From NCBI GenBank assembly GCA_017650105.1, contig JAGCFO010000020.1:1-48308 (forward strand): a stretch of DNA of 48,308 nucleotides. The letters run 5' to 3'. The notes beneath the pieces are model-generated. The model saw only the letters and a program-made list of their open reading frames with translations, was not told the origin of the DNA and did not search any database. The position numbers and the translations under genes are program-made. The stretch is from Bacteroidaceae bacterium (lineage in GTDB: Bacteria > Bacteroidota > Bacteroidia > Bacteroidales > Bacteroidaceae). Below are positions 17,571 through 25,689 of the stretch, one piece after another. How positions within the stretch are numbered: position 1 is the first letter of the stretch; each line of letters starts with the position of its first letter.

Positions 17571-17608
17571 CAGAGAAAACAAAAGTCTTATCATCAAAAC
17601 ACGCGATT

Positions 17609-17773
17609 ATGAAGAAATACGAATGTAATGTTTGCGGGTATGTATATGACCCTGAAGTAGGCGATCCTGATAGCGGAATCCAGCCGGGAACTCCTTTTGA
17701 AGCCCTTCCCGAAGATTGGGTTTGCCCTCTCTGCGGAGTGGGGAAGGAAGATTTTTCGCCTGTTGAGGAATAA
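17609..17773 (+). CDS. Rubredoxin
   Basis: A 54-aa one-iron electron carrier of the cytoplasm. Two Cys-x-x-Cys-Gly knuckles are visible, CNVCG at residues 6-10 and CPLCG at 39-43, with the family's YDP turn, GTPF and the aromatic core (Tyr4, Tyr11, Tyr13, Phe30, Trp37). Length and spacing are typical of stand-alone rubredoxin. In anaerobes rubredoxins pass electrons to rubrerythrin, superoxide reductase and peroxide-removing enzymes, which fits the convergent neighbouring peroxidase gene, although that gene is on the other strand. It is the first host gene after the prophage end. Confidence 0.95.
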   Translation: MKKYECNVCGYVYDPEVGDPDSGIQPGTPFEALPEDWVCPLCGVGKEDFSPVEE

Positions 17774-17789
17774 TTCCCTGAAGGGTAAG

Positions 17790-17831
17790 AACAAGTAAGG
17801 CTTCAGCATTTTCGCTGAAGCCTTACTTGTT
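17790..17831. terminator. Convergent hairpin between rubredoxin and peroxidase genes
   Basis: An 18-bp perfect inverted repeat (17790-17807 and 17814-17831) with a 6-nt loop ATTTTC lies between two convergent genes, 16 nt after the rubredoxin stop and 32 nt after the peroxidase stop. There is no long T tract on either side, but the stem is long enough for a bidirectional terminator. Confidence 0.7.
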
Positions 17832-17863
17832 AAGTTAGGAATAGGAATTAGTCGTATTTGCGT

Positions 17864-18547
17864 TTAGAGCAGTTTCTTTGCCTGCTCTTCAACGTCTTTC
17901 ATGTCGTGAGTAGGTTCGAAGCGGGCAACGACTTTTCCCTCACGGTCGACGAGGAATTTCGTGAAGTTCCACTTGACGTCGCTGCTGTTGCGCCAATCTG
18001 AGCCTGATTTGTCGAACATCTGCTCGAGAATGGGAGTAAGGGGATTTGCAGCGTCGAATCCTTCGAATCCGCGCTCACTCTTCAGCCAAGTGAAGAGAGG
18101 AAGTTCGCCAGCACCGTTCACATCTGATTTCTTGAACTGAGGAAACTCAGTACCGAATTTAACGGTGCAGAATTCTGTGATTTCTTCGTCGGTTCCTGGT
18201 GTCTGTTGCCCAAACTGATTGCAGGGAACATCAAGAATTTCAAAACCTTGCCCTCTCAGCCTGCTATACATAGCTTCCAAGTCTTCGTACTGAGGAGTGA
18301 AGCCGCAGCCTGTGGCTGTGTTGACGATAAGCAATACTTTTCCCTTGTATTCTGACAAAGAAATGTCGTTCCCTTTCTTGTCGGGAAGGGAGAAATCATA
18401 AATGGTTGTCATAGGTGTGTTGTCTTTGTTGGTTTTTTCTTTTGTAGCGGAAGAGTGGCACGATGCCGTCAATGTAAGCAGAAAAGCAAAGGGGAGCATG
18501 AGCAGAACTCTTTGCCAATTCGGAAGGGAGGATTGTTTTTGTTTCAT
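17864..18547 (-). CDS. Glutathione-peroxidase-family thiol peroxidase, predicted lipoprotein
   Basis: A 227-aa peroxidase that should reduce hydrogen peroxide or lipid peroxides, probably with thioredoxin-type donors. After a positively charged, hydrophobic N-terminus, TASC gives a lipobox with Cys30, predicting anchoring to the envelope. Residues 46-227 form the GPx domain: peroxidatic Cys81 (NTATGCG), Gln111 (CNQFG) and Trp193 (KWNFTKFL) form the usual triad. Cys127 (FCTVKFGTEFP) matches the resolving Cys of thioredoxin-dependent family members. Met46 could start a cytoplasmic form, but the lipobox favours the longer one. The gene is last in the minus-strand run, after the 57-aa winged-helix-like gene. 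Confidence 0.9.
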   Translation of the reverse strand: MKQKQSSLPNWQRVLLMLPFAFLLTLTASCHSSATKEKTNKDNTPMTTIYDFSLPDKKGNDISLSEYKGKVLLIVNTATGCGFTPQYEDLEAMYSRLRGQGFEILDVPCNQFGQQTPGTDEEITEFCTVKFGTEFPQFKKSDVNGAGELPLFTWLKSERGFEGFDAANPLTPILEQMFDKSGSDWRNSSDVKWNFTKFLVDREGKVVARFEPTHDMKDVEEQAKKLL

Positions 18548-18624
18548 TGTCGTCTAATTCAGTTAGAAGATAGATTGTGTTGCAACATCTCAAATAATGA
18601 TATTTCGCGTTTAGGGTAGCCACT

Positions 18625-18798
18625 TTATTTAGCTGGTTCCCATTTGCAGCGAACGGGCGAGACGATAGCTCCCTCCTTCTTCAATTCAGCAAAAACCTTG
18701 TCGATTTCTTTCCTGTCGGCACCCAGAGCCTTAGTTACATCACCAGCAGATACGGGCTTTCCAGCCTCACGCATCATTTGCAATACTTTTTCTTTCAT
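18625..18798 (-). CDS. Small winged-helix-like protein (57 aa)
   Basis: A 57-aa protein. The sequence from MKEKVLQMM through GKPVSAGDVTKALG and RKEIDKVFAELKKEG to the basic SPVRCKW reads as helix, helix-turn-helix, wing, so DNA binding is plausible. A strong AAGGAG lies 8-9 nt before the ATG, unusual for this group of bacteria and supporting a real start. It begins 51 nt after the sulfatase stop and precedes the peroxidase gene by about 77 nt. The function is not known; it could also be a small protein-protein adaptor with a winged-helix fold. Confidence 0.7.
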   Translation of the reverse strand: MKEKVLQMMREAGKPVSAGDVTKALGADRKEIDKVFAELKKEGAIVSPVRCKWEPAK

Positions 18799-18807
18799 TG
18801 TAGTGGT

Positions 18808-18815
18808 CTCCTTTT
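18808..18815 (-). promoter_or_regulatory. Strong Shine-Dalgarno site of the 57-aa gene
   Basis: AAAAGGAG (read on the - strand) lies about 9 nt before the ATG at 18798. Most host genes here lack such a site, so it decides this start. Confidence 0.65.
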
Positions 18816-18849
18816 AAATAATAGTTGTTGAACGATTTAGAATAATCTT

Positions 18850-20379
18850 TTATTTTAGCGCTTCCTGTGCTTTATAAGGCTTATAGTACCCTTCAACTTG
18901 TTTCAGGAAGGCTTTTTTCATCTTTTTCAGTATGAGAGGCTTTTGCTTGGCAAGATTTGTGTGTTGTGTCAGATCGGCTTTCAAATCGTAGAGCTCCCAA
19001 TCGTCGACTACCCCAAGCTCATTTCCTGTCTCATTCGTTTTCGGACCATGATAGGGAGGAATGAGAGCATACTGCTTCCATCTATAAGCAAGTCTACCGC
19101 TTGCTTCCACAATCATACCGCCTCGATTCTTCATTCGCTTTCCTAAAAAGGTGGAGAGCATATCGCGAGAGTCAAGTCCCTCAGGAACCTTTTGGCCTAT
19201 CAGTTTGGCAAACGATGCCAGCAGGTCCTGTTGCGAAACAAGCGCCGAACTTTTGACATGCTTTGTGTGCCCTTTCCAATAGACGAAGAAAGGAACCCGC
19301 GTTCCAGCATCAAATAGACTGTATTTTCCTCCCCGAAGCGAGCCGTTTGGATCATGCAGATTTCGGCTTCCCCGAGATCCGTCTTCATATCCGTCGTCAA
19401 GAACAGGACCGTTGTCGGATGAAAAGACAATGAGGGTGTTGTCAAGCAATCCTGCGTCTTCAAGTTTCTTCATAAGTTGGCCTACACACCAGTCTGCCTC
19501 AATAATCACATCGCCGCGAGGCCCAAGTTTCGTTGCTCCTGCAAAGCGAGCATCGGGCGTGCGAGGAACATGAGGTTCGTGAAGACCATAATAGAGGAAG
19601 AAAGGCTGCTTGTTGTCAACAGAATCGATAAAGTTGCATGCTTTGTCGAGAAGATACTGAGCCATCATGTCGTCTTTCCAACGAGCTTTCTCTCCACCTT
19701 TCATATACCCGATGCGAGGAATTCCGTTCACAACGGTGTTTTGGTGCCCGTGACTCCATCGCATCTTTACTAACTCTGGATTTGTGAGCGCGGTGGGCTC
19801 TCCTGGAAACGGATTGTCATAGTCAACAAAGATGGGGTCTTGAGAATCAAGCCCAACCACATCCCCGTTCTCAATATAAACCGTAGGAACACGGTCTACA
19901 GTTGCTGCAATGATACATGAATAATCGAACCCGATTTCACGAGCACCAGGCGCTATATGCTGATTCCAGTCAATTTTACCTCTACCCATTCCAAGATGCC
20001 ATTTCCCTATTGCTGCCGTAACGTATCCTGCCTGTTGAAACATTTTTGGCATTGTGAACTGTTGCGGGGAAACGAGAAGGGGAGCATCGCCCGGGAGAAT
20101 CTTTGCATCTTTGTTCTTCCAAGGATACATACCCGTAATAAGCCCATAGCGCGAGGGGGTGGAAGTAGCGGATGTTGCGTGTCCGTCGGTAAAACAGACT
20201 CCTTTTTCAGCCAGTCGATCGATGTTGGGAGTATGAATGGTTGTATTGCCGTAAGCGCTCACGTCACCCCAGCCGAGATCATCAGCAACAATAATCACGA
20301 CATTTGGCTTAATGTGCTGAGCCTGTGTCGGAATAGCTGCTGATAGTACCGCAAGAGCCGCAATGTTCCTCTTTCTCAT
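18850..20379 (-). CDS. Exported sulfatase (serine-type, alkaline phosphatase superfamily)
   Basis: A 509-aa sulfate-ester hydrolase. A signal peptide covers about residues 1-21 (cleavage near TQAQ). Metal ligands Asp33-Asp34 sit in VADDLGWGD, and the second pair Asp322-Asn323 in FSSDNGPV. The activation motif is S-T-P-S-R at residues 73-77, so Ser73 would be converted to formylglycine by an anaerobic sulfatase-maturating enzyme. That enzyme is not in this window. The substrate cannot be read from the sequence; sulfated host or plant glycans are usual for gut Bacteroidales. The gene starts 3 nt after the CotH-family gene stops, so the two are co-transcribed and lie downstream of the GH31 gene. 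Confidence 0.92.
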   Translation of the reverse strand: MRKRNIAALAVLSAAIPTQAQHIKPNVVIIVADDLGWGDVSAYGNTTIHTPNIDRLAEKGVCFTDGHATSATSTPSRYGLITGMYPWKNKDAKILPGDAPLLVSPQQFTMPKMFQQAGYVTAAIGKWHLGMGRGKIDWNQHIAPGAREIGFDYSCIIAATVDRVPTVYIENGDVVGLDSQDPIFVDYDNPFPGEPTALTNPELVKMRWSHGHQNTVVNGIPRIGYMKGGEKARWKDDMMAQYLLDKACNFIDSVDNKQPFFLYYGLHEPHVPRTPDARFAGATKLGPRGDVIIEADWCVGQLMKKLEDAGLLDNTLIVFSSDNGPVLDDGYEDGSRGSRNLHDPNGSLRGGKYSLFDAGTRVPFFVYWKGHTKHVKSSALVSQQDLLASFAKLIGQKVPEGLDSRDMLSTFLGKRMKNRGGMIVEASGRLAYRWKQYALIPPYHGPKTNETGNELGVVDDWELYDLKADLTQHTNLAKQKPLILKKMKKAFLKQVEGYYKPYKAQEALK

Positions 20380-20382
20380 AAC

Positions 20383-22368
20383 TTAGCGTGAAGAGACTTT
20401 GTAGGAGCTGACTGTGCCGTCGGGCTGCCTGACAGTGATAACTGAGACTCCAGGAGTGAGTGGGACATCGGTGGCGAAGTCTGTCACCGAAGTTGAAAAC
20501 GTCATTCGTCCAGTAACGTCATGAATGTCGACGAGGCTTCCTTCGGGAAATCCTTCAAGTCTTGCCATTCCTGGTGCTGTGAGGATGGTCCCTTGCGGAA
20601 CGACACGCTCAGGTTCCATTCCGGTATATTGCATATCAATGCCCACTTTGCTATCCATCCAGGCAAAACGATTGTTAATGTATTTCTTCAGATAATCCAC
20701 TTCTTTGGCATAGGAACCAAGCGCCTGGAAATTCTGATGAAGCATTGTGTTCAGGATAGGCCAGCGGGTAAAATTGAGCTGTTGAGATTTGTTGGCAACA
20801 GAAGCCAAACTGTCGATGTAAGCTATGATGGTGTCAGGCGTGAGCCCTCTGTCGTAGCGAGCTCGGCTCCATTCTTCAGTCCGAAGTTCCGCAGTTGTGT
20901 TGATTATCCGTAAAACGAAGTTGTAAACATTCGCAGCATAGGAGGCTGAGCCGGATAGACAAAGGAACTGCTTATATTGGGCATAGTTGCGCGACAGGAT
21001 GCTATGAGTGCGGTTATCGTTGTCAAAAGCTATGTCAAAATCCCACACGGGGCCAAAGACGAAACGAGAATCGCCTCGTTCCTTCGACATATAAACGCTG
21101 TAGTACGTATCGGTATTGCCGGCAAGCTCTCCTGTAAGGAAATGTTGCACAAAGGAATGTACGTCCATGAAGGCTGGGTATCCTGTTTCCTCATTGGTAT
21201 AATCCTTCGATTTGACAGCATTCTCCAGTTTGGCAAGGTAAGATTTGATGTAGTCGAGTTGTTCCGTAGTGATTTCATCTTCATCGGGGTACTTGACAGT
21301 AACAGGCATTCCATAGACGGAAGAAGTGAAATTTACGGGTTCTCCGCTGCTATATGCATCCAGCTCAATGAAATAGCCCCCCGTGAGAGGATCTCCGGGC
21401 ACATCTTCGTTACCGACTTTTGCTACGTCGACACGTTTTTTCTGCACTTCAACCTGATCACAGAATTGGTAGGTACCCTGATATTCTCCGTTGACAATCA
21501 CGTCAACCAGACGTCCTTGTGGAGTCCACTTCATTCCCAGTCTTTCAGCGATATTGAAGGCTATTAGATTGCGCATTAGTGTTTTATCGCCGTAGTTGTT
21601 AATGAGAGTCCAATCGTTTGTCTTAGCACGCAAGTCAAGGGGGCGTGCTTTGTGATTCAACTTTATGCGATAGGGCTTTTTCGGGAAACTCCAGCTGGCA
21701 TTTCCTCGTCCACGTATGCGGAGACTATCTTCGAGGATGGATGCTCCGTCGTTCCAAATGATAGTAACGTTTCCGTTAATCCAAGTGTGCCGGGAAGTGA
21801 CTTCCTTTCCACCTTCTGTGCGGATGGAAACAACGGGAATGCTGGTAAGAGTGGAAAGATGGGTGTCGTTGCTCTCTCCATCCTTTGCCTTATGCCCGTA
21901 GAACAACAGCTCACTAACGTTGCAGCGACAGTCGTTGGGACCTACGTATCTTACATAGCGGAATGCGCGCGAGCAGTCTACTCGGAGATAAGAGTTTCTT
22001 CCTTCCGAAGGAGCGGAAGGGATGATAGAAAGGGGAATGGCGTCGGAAAAGTCTTCGTTATTCGCGCCTTCGAAGATGCCGAGCTTCATTCGATTGGCAT
22101 ACCCTTGTCGAGGGGAGAATCCTAATCGGCTGATAATATGAGGCGTGCCGAGGTCTAGCCCAATCCATGTATTGGAGCGTTCGTCGGAGGCAAAGAATGT
22201 ACTAAAGTCGTTGTCGAAAGCATACGCAGGGTCGGAGCTGGAGGTGGGGCTGCTGATGTATGTTCCGGAAAGCAATCCGTCGGCTAGACATATGTTAGCA
22301 CATAGGCATAAAACAGAGCATATGGTGAAGATTCGTTTTGCAAATACAGACCTTTTCGTAACTTTCAT
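20383..22368 (-). CDS. Exported CotH-family protein with discoidin-like domain and T9SS-type C-terminus
   Basis: A 661-aa protein with a signal peptide (about residues 1-29). Residues 30-155 resemble an F5/8 type C (discoidin) carbohydrate-binding domain (AYAFDNDFSTFF, WIGLDLG, RYVRYVG). Residues ~185-500 are a CotH domain: RIRGRGNASW, KKPYRIKL, and WDFDIAFDND as the likely metal/nucleotide site. CotH of spore formers is an atypical protein kinase; in Bacteroidales the role is unproven. The last ~65 residues (VDIHDVTGR, TPGVSVITVRQPDG, YKVSSR) look like a T9SS type A sorting domain, so surface display is likely. The gene lies between the GH31 gene and the sulfatase gene in the same operon. 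A distantly similar CotH-like region occurs in the phage fibre at 7676-14386. Confidence 0.85.
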   Translation of the reverse strand: MKVTKRSVFAKRIFTICSVLCLCANICLADGLLSGTYISSPTSSSDPAYAFDNDFSTFFASDERSNTWIGLDLGTPHIISRLGFSPRQGYANRMKLGIFEGANNEDFSDAIPLSIIPSAPSEGRNSYLRVDCSRAFRYVRYVGPNDCRCNVSELLFYGHKAKDGESNDTHLSTLTSIPVVSIRTEGGKEVTSRHTWINGNVTIIWNDGASILEDSLRIRGRGNASWSFPKKPYRIKLNHKARPLDLRAKTNDWTLINNYGDKTLMRNLIAFNIAERLGMKWTPQGRLVDVIVNGEYQGTYQFCDQVEVQKKRVDVAKVGNEDVPGDPLTGGYFIELDAYSSGEPVNFTSSVYGMPVTVKYPDEDEITTEQLDYIKSYLAKLENAVKSKDYTNEETGYPAFMDVHSFVQHFLTGELAGNTDTYYSVYMSKERGDSRFVFGPVWDFDIAFDNDNRTHSILSRNYAQYKQFLCLSGSASYAANVYNFVLRIINTTAELRTEEWSRARYDRGLTPDTIIAYIDSLASVANKSQQLNFTRWPILNTMLHQNFQALGSYAKEVDYLKKYINNRFAWMDSKVGIDMQYTGMEPERVVPQGTILTAPGMARLEGFPEGSLVDIHDVTGRMTFSTSVTDFATDVPLTPGVSVITVRQPDGTVSSYKVSSR

Positions 22369-22436
22369 TTCAAAGACTCTTTCTCATTTTTCCTTTGAGG
22401 AAAAATTTTTTTTCTTTCTAAATATTTTTTTTTTCC

Positions 22437-25400
22437 TCAACGAATAAATATTTTTTTTCCTGCCAAAATTTGTATCCCCATCTGCGGCACGCAAATTGGC
22501 TGACCATTAAGGTTATAAGCTATGTCGTAGTCGGAACTTGAAGGTTCTTCATGCATTGATGCCGAAGAGGGAATCTCGTAGTCAGAACCCAAATAGTCGG
22601 CATGAATGGTTTCACGGAACATATCAACTGTGAGCGTGTACCATCCGTCTTTCGTCACAGCCCATTTGTTGTCGTCGCTGACTTCCGAGGCACGCGTCGA
22701 CGATATAAGAGGTTCGTCCTGAGTGAAGGGATGAAGAGCACGAGGTCCCCAATCCTTCTGTGCCACAAGTTTGAAACGTCGTGACTCTATGTTGCCTGGG
22801 ATGTTGCGCAGATGACCTGTCCAATACCACACGTTAGGATTACTTTCGGAGCGGGTGAAGGGCTGGGCATTCTCAATGTGCCACTTATCTGCCTGATTCT
22901 CTGCCATACATCCTCCGATGATATACAGTTCTCCAAAGGGAATGAAGAGTTCTCCGTAGAAAGTGTTACGCTTGGTGTTGACTGTGAAGCGATACCGGTC
23001 TTCGGAGAAGGGAACTACCCATTCGGCATCAGCAGCCGAAGTTGTGCTTCGGGTGTATGTTTCTCCTTCGGTAGTTACAGAGGTGTTTACATAACGCGAT
23101 GCGATGTATCGGGTGTTGCTTTGTTCTTCGGGAGTGTTGATGATGCGGAGGGTTCCTGCGAGCAGGGTTCCGTGGAAACGATAAGTTCCGTCGGGGTAGA
23201 GTTCAAGTTGCTGCGTACCTCCCGGAACAGCTGTTCCTGTAATCCAAAGCCCTGTAGTGACTGTGGCGTCTGAATATGGCTCATAATGCTTGTTGACAGC
23301 GAGGGGCTCATAGCTGACAGCAGCAGCGGTAGGCGCTTCAACATGAATGAGAGTAGCAGATGAGCAAGGTATGTCGTGAAGCGTAACTGTCAGGGTATGT
23401 GTTGCTTCATCAAAGGAAACATCTTCTGATGGAATCATTTCCCCGTTGTTTGTAACAGCAGTAGGAGCATTTGTCAATCCGTAGAGAATGAACTTGTATG
23501 AGCGTTGCTCAAGCATGCCTGCGAATGAGCCCTCACGCGGAGAGAGCTGAATATCAACAGACTTGTCGGTACGTGTTTGGCTTATGCGAGTGCGTGTGAA
23601 TTCACCATCTTTATATTTGTCATTGTCTCCGTCGTCTTCATATAAGACAAATGATCCGTCAGCTCCTGGAATTATCTTGAAGATGAGCGTTGAAGGGTGT
23701 TCCATCACGCTGCGTTGGGGAGGATTGTTCGGAATGATGCTTCCTGCGCGATAGAAATAAGGAATATCGTCGAGCGTATAGTCGTCAGCAAAGGTGCAGT
23801 TTCCGTGCACAAGGGTATTGCGCACAACATCAAACCAGTCGCCTTCAGGTAACCAAACAGTACGGCGTGCGAGGCCTTCGCTGTTTACAGGGGAGAGAAC
23901 AGGCGCAACGAGAATTTCGTTACCGAAAAGGAACTCATCTTCATAGCTGTAAGCATTGTTCTCCTCAGGCCATTCATAATAAAGAGGACGACAGATGCTG
24001 ATTCCTGTGTCGTAGGCTTCTCGCGCGTATGTATATATATAAGGAAAGAGGGAATAGCGAAGTATTACCGTCTCACGTAATTTTTCGAAATTAGAGAATT
24101 TCCAAATGCGTCTTTCAATGTTGGAAGCATTTGTGGCGTGTGTGCGGAAGATAGGAGAAAACACTCCATACTGCATCCAGCGCAAATAGAGTTCAGGGTC
24201 GTTGGTACCACTTTGCTGATGCCCTCCCAAGTCGTGCCCCCAATATCCGTATCCGACATTGGAAGCTGTTGCTGTAAAGTAAGGCTGATAGGCAAGCGTA
24301 GGCCATGTGGCATACGTGTCGCCAGAAAAACCTATTTGGTAGCGATGGCTACCCAATCCGCCCCATCGGTGGTAAATGGTTGGACGACGGTCGGGGCGTT
24401 CCAAACGCATGTCTTCAAAGAAAACATGATTGTGCCAGAAGGTTTGTCCAAGACCTTCGATGTTTTTATTTGTAAGCCATTGTTGCCAGTCGAGCCACCA
24501 GAAATCGACACCTTCGCCTTCACGGACTCGAATGATGTCTTTGAACATGGCTTTGTAGAACTCATAGTCTTCAAGTTCCCAAGGAATTGTCTCCCCTGCT
24601 GCGGGATCTCGTCCTAAATCACGGCTCAAGACATCGTAGTACTCTTCATCGTTGTCAACACCATCGGCAGGATGAAGGTTCAGAGCAGTACGAAGTCCAT
24701 GATCGTGCATCCATTTGAGAAGGCCTTTGGGATTGGGTATAAGCTTCTTATTCCAAGTCCAACCGGTCCATCCTGCGGTATGCCAATCCATGTCAAGAAT
24801 CATCACGTCGAGAGGTATGTCATATCTTTCGATGTCTTTGACAATCTGCATGAATTCAGCTGACGTATAAGCCCAGTAGCGACTATACCAATAACCGAAA
24901 AGATAAGCGGGAGGTAATGGAATGTTGCCACCTATTTTCACAAAGTCTTCTAGTGCGGTTTTATAGTCATGTCCGTAGCCGAGAAAATACCAATCAAAGG
25001 AGTTGGCTTCAATGGGAGCTGCAACCCAGTCCATACCGTTCTCTTCTTTTGGCTCCATTGGGAAAGAACGACTACCGTCGCCTCTGGTAAAGGAGGGCGA
25101 CTCATCAATGATAGCCCATCCAGAACGGGATAGTATACCTTTTTCTAATTGATTTCGTTTAGTGTCACCCGCTGCATTATCAAGGGTACGCATCGTACCA
25201 CGTAAGTTCAAGGCATCATCTTTTCCAGGATACCAGACAACTTCTTGTCCATTCATTTCAAAGGCAATGCGCAGAACTCCGTCTGATTTGGAGCTGGGTG
25301 AGGGCTTTCCTCCTTCTTTATATCGCAAGGTAAGGGCTGAAGTGCGGATGTAGAGATAACCATCCTTGTTTTCGACCGTGAAAGCGGGAACAGGCAGCCG

Positions 25401-25613
25401 ACGGTTAACAACACCAAAGGTTGCCCTGTCTTCAAACCGAGAAGTGGGACTATATTGGATGCGTATCATCTGAGGGGTAAGTACAGTGAAACGCATATTC
25501 CCAGAAACAACCATAGCGTCAGAATCGGCAATAGGGTTATTATCCGCTTGGATGGTTGTTGTAAACAATAACCCCAATAAGGCAAATGCGAATGGAAGGA
25601 GATTTTTTTTCAT
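22437..25613 (-). CDS. GH31 alpha-glycosidase with SusE/F-like module and T9SS-type C-terminus
   Basis: A 1,058-aa exported retaining alpha-glycosidase (alpha-glucosidase/xylosidase class). A signal peptide ends near residue 23. The N-terminal beta domain and the GH31 barrel follow; the likely nucleophile is Asp375 (WWLDW) and the acid/base Asp432 (FSGDTYATW), with GHDLGGH further on. After the DUF5110-like region come two short beta segments, one with YIIGGCMAENQADKWHI, like the C-terminal starch-binding module of SusE/SusF outer-membrane proteins. The end (YNLNGQP...GKKIFIR) is T9SS type A-like. The gene heads the CotH-sulfatase operon. Exact linkage specificity cannot be read from sequence alone. 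Confidence 0.9.
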   Translation of the reverse strand: MKKNLLPFAFALLGLLFTTTIQADNNPIADSDAMVVSGNMRFTVLTPQMIRIQYSPTSRFEDRATFGVVNRRLPVPAFTVENKDGYLYIRTSALTLRYKEGGKPSPSSKSDGVLRIAFEMNGQEVVWYPGKDDALNLRGTMRTLDNAAGDTKRNQLEKGILSRSGWAIIDESPSFTRGDGSRSFPMEPKEENGMDWVAAPIEANSFDWYFLGYGHDYKTALEDFVKIGGNIPLPPAYLFGYWYSRYWAYTSAEFMQIVKDIERYDIPLDVMILDMDWHTAGWTGWTWNKKLIPNPKGLLKWMHDHGLRTALNLHPADGVDNDEEYYDVLSRDLGRDPAAGETIPWELEDYEFYKAMFKDIIRVREGEGVDFWWLDWQQWLTNKNIEGLGQTFWHNHVFFEDMRLERPDRRPTIYHRWGGLGSHRYQIGFSGDTYATWPTLAYQPYFTATASNVGYGYWGHDLGGHQQSGTNDPELYLRWMQYGVFSPIFRTHATNASNIERRIWKFSNFEKLRETVILRYSLFPYIYTYAREAYDTGISICRPLYYEWPEENNAYSYEDEFLFGNEILVAPVLSPVNSEGLARRTVWLPEGDWFDVVRNTLVHGNCTFADDYTLDDIPYFYRAGSIIPNNPPQRSVMEHPSTLIFKIIPGADGSFVLYEDDGDNDKYKDGEFTRTRISQTRTDKSVDIQLSPREGSFAGMLEQRSYKFILYGLTNAPTAVTNNGEMIPSEDVSFDEATHTLTVTLHDIPCSSATLIHVEAPTAAAVSYEPLAVNKHYEPYSDATVTTGLWITGTAVPGGTQQLELYPDGTYRFHGTLLAGTLRIINTPEEQSNTRYIASRYVNTSVTTEGETYTRSTTSAADAEWVVPFSEDRYRFTVNTKRNTFYGELFIPFGELYIIGGCMAENQADKWHIENAQPFTRSESNPNVWYWTGHLRNIPGNIESRRFKLVAQKDWGPRALHPFTQDEPLISSTRASEVSDDNKWAVTKDGWYTLTVDMFRETIHADYLGSDYEIPSSASMHEEPSSSDYDIAYNLNGQPICVPQMGIQILAGKKIFIR

Positions 25614-25633
25614 CGTTTTTTTAAATGCGATAC

Positions 25634-25674
25634 AAAAAAAGAAAGGGTCGGGGAACCTGCGGGTCCCCCGACCC
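25634..25674 (-). terminator. Intrinsic terminator after the GLUG-repeat gene
   Basis: On the - strand a GC-rich stem (GGGTCGGGG with CCCCGACCC, arms 25666-25674 and 25645-25653) is followed by a T-rich tract (CTTTCTTTTTTT). It lies just downstream of the GLUG gene stop and 21 nt before the GH31 start, so it separates the two transcripts at least in part. Confidence 0.85.
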
Positions 25675-25689
25675 AGAAATATTAGTTCT

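Larger units (their letters stand above)
17305..17608. other. Phage/host boundary region without coding genes
   Basis: This 304-bp gap holds, in order, an eight-G run (17337-17344), the three 14-mer repeats, the likely phage end at about 17416-17434, and AT-rich host DNA. At 17427-17445 it contains a 19-nt stretch identical to part of the host intergenic repeat at 35676-35694. In that repeat the palindrome ATATCGCGATAT precedes the stretch; here it is missing and the phage repeats sit in its place. A possible rubredoxin promoter closes the gap. Confidence 0.6.
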
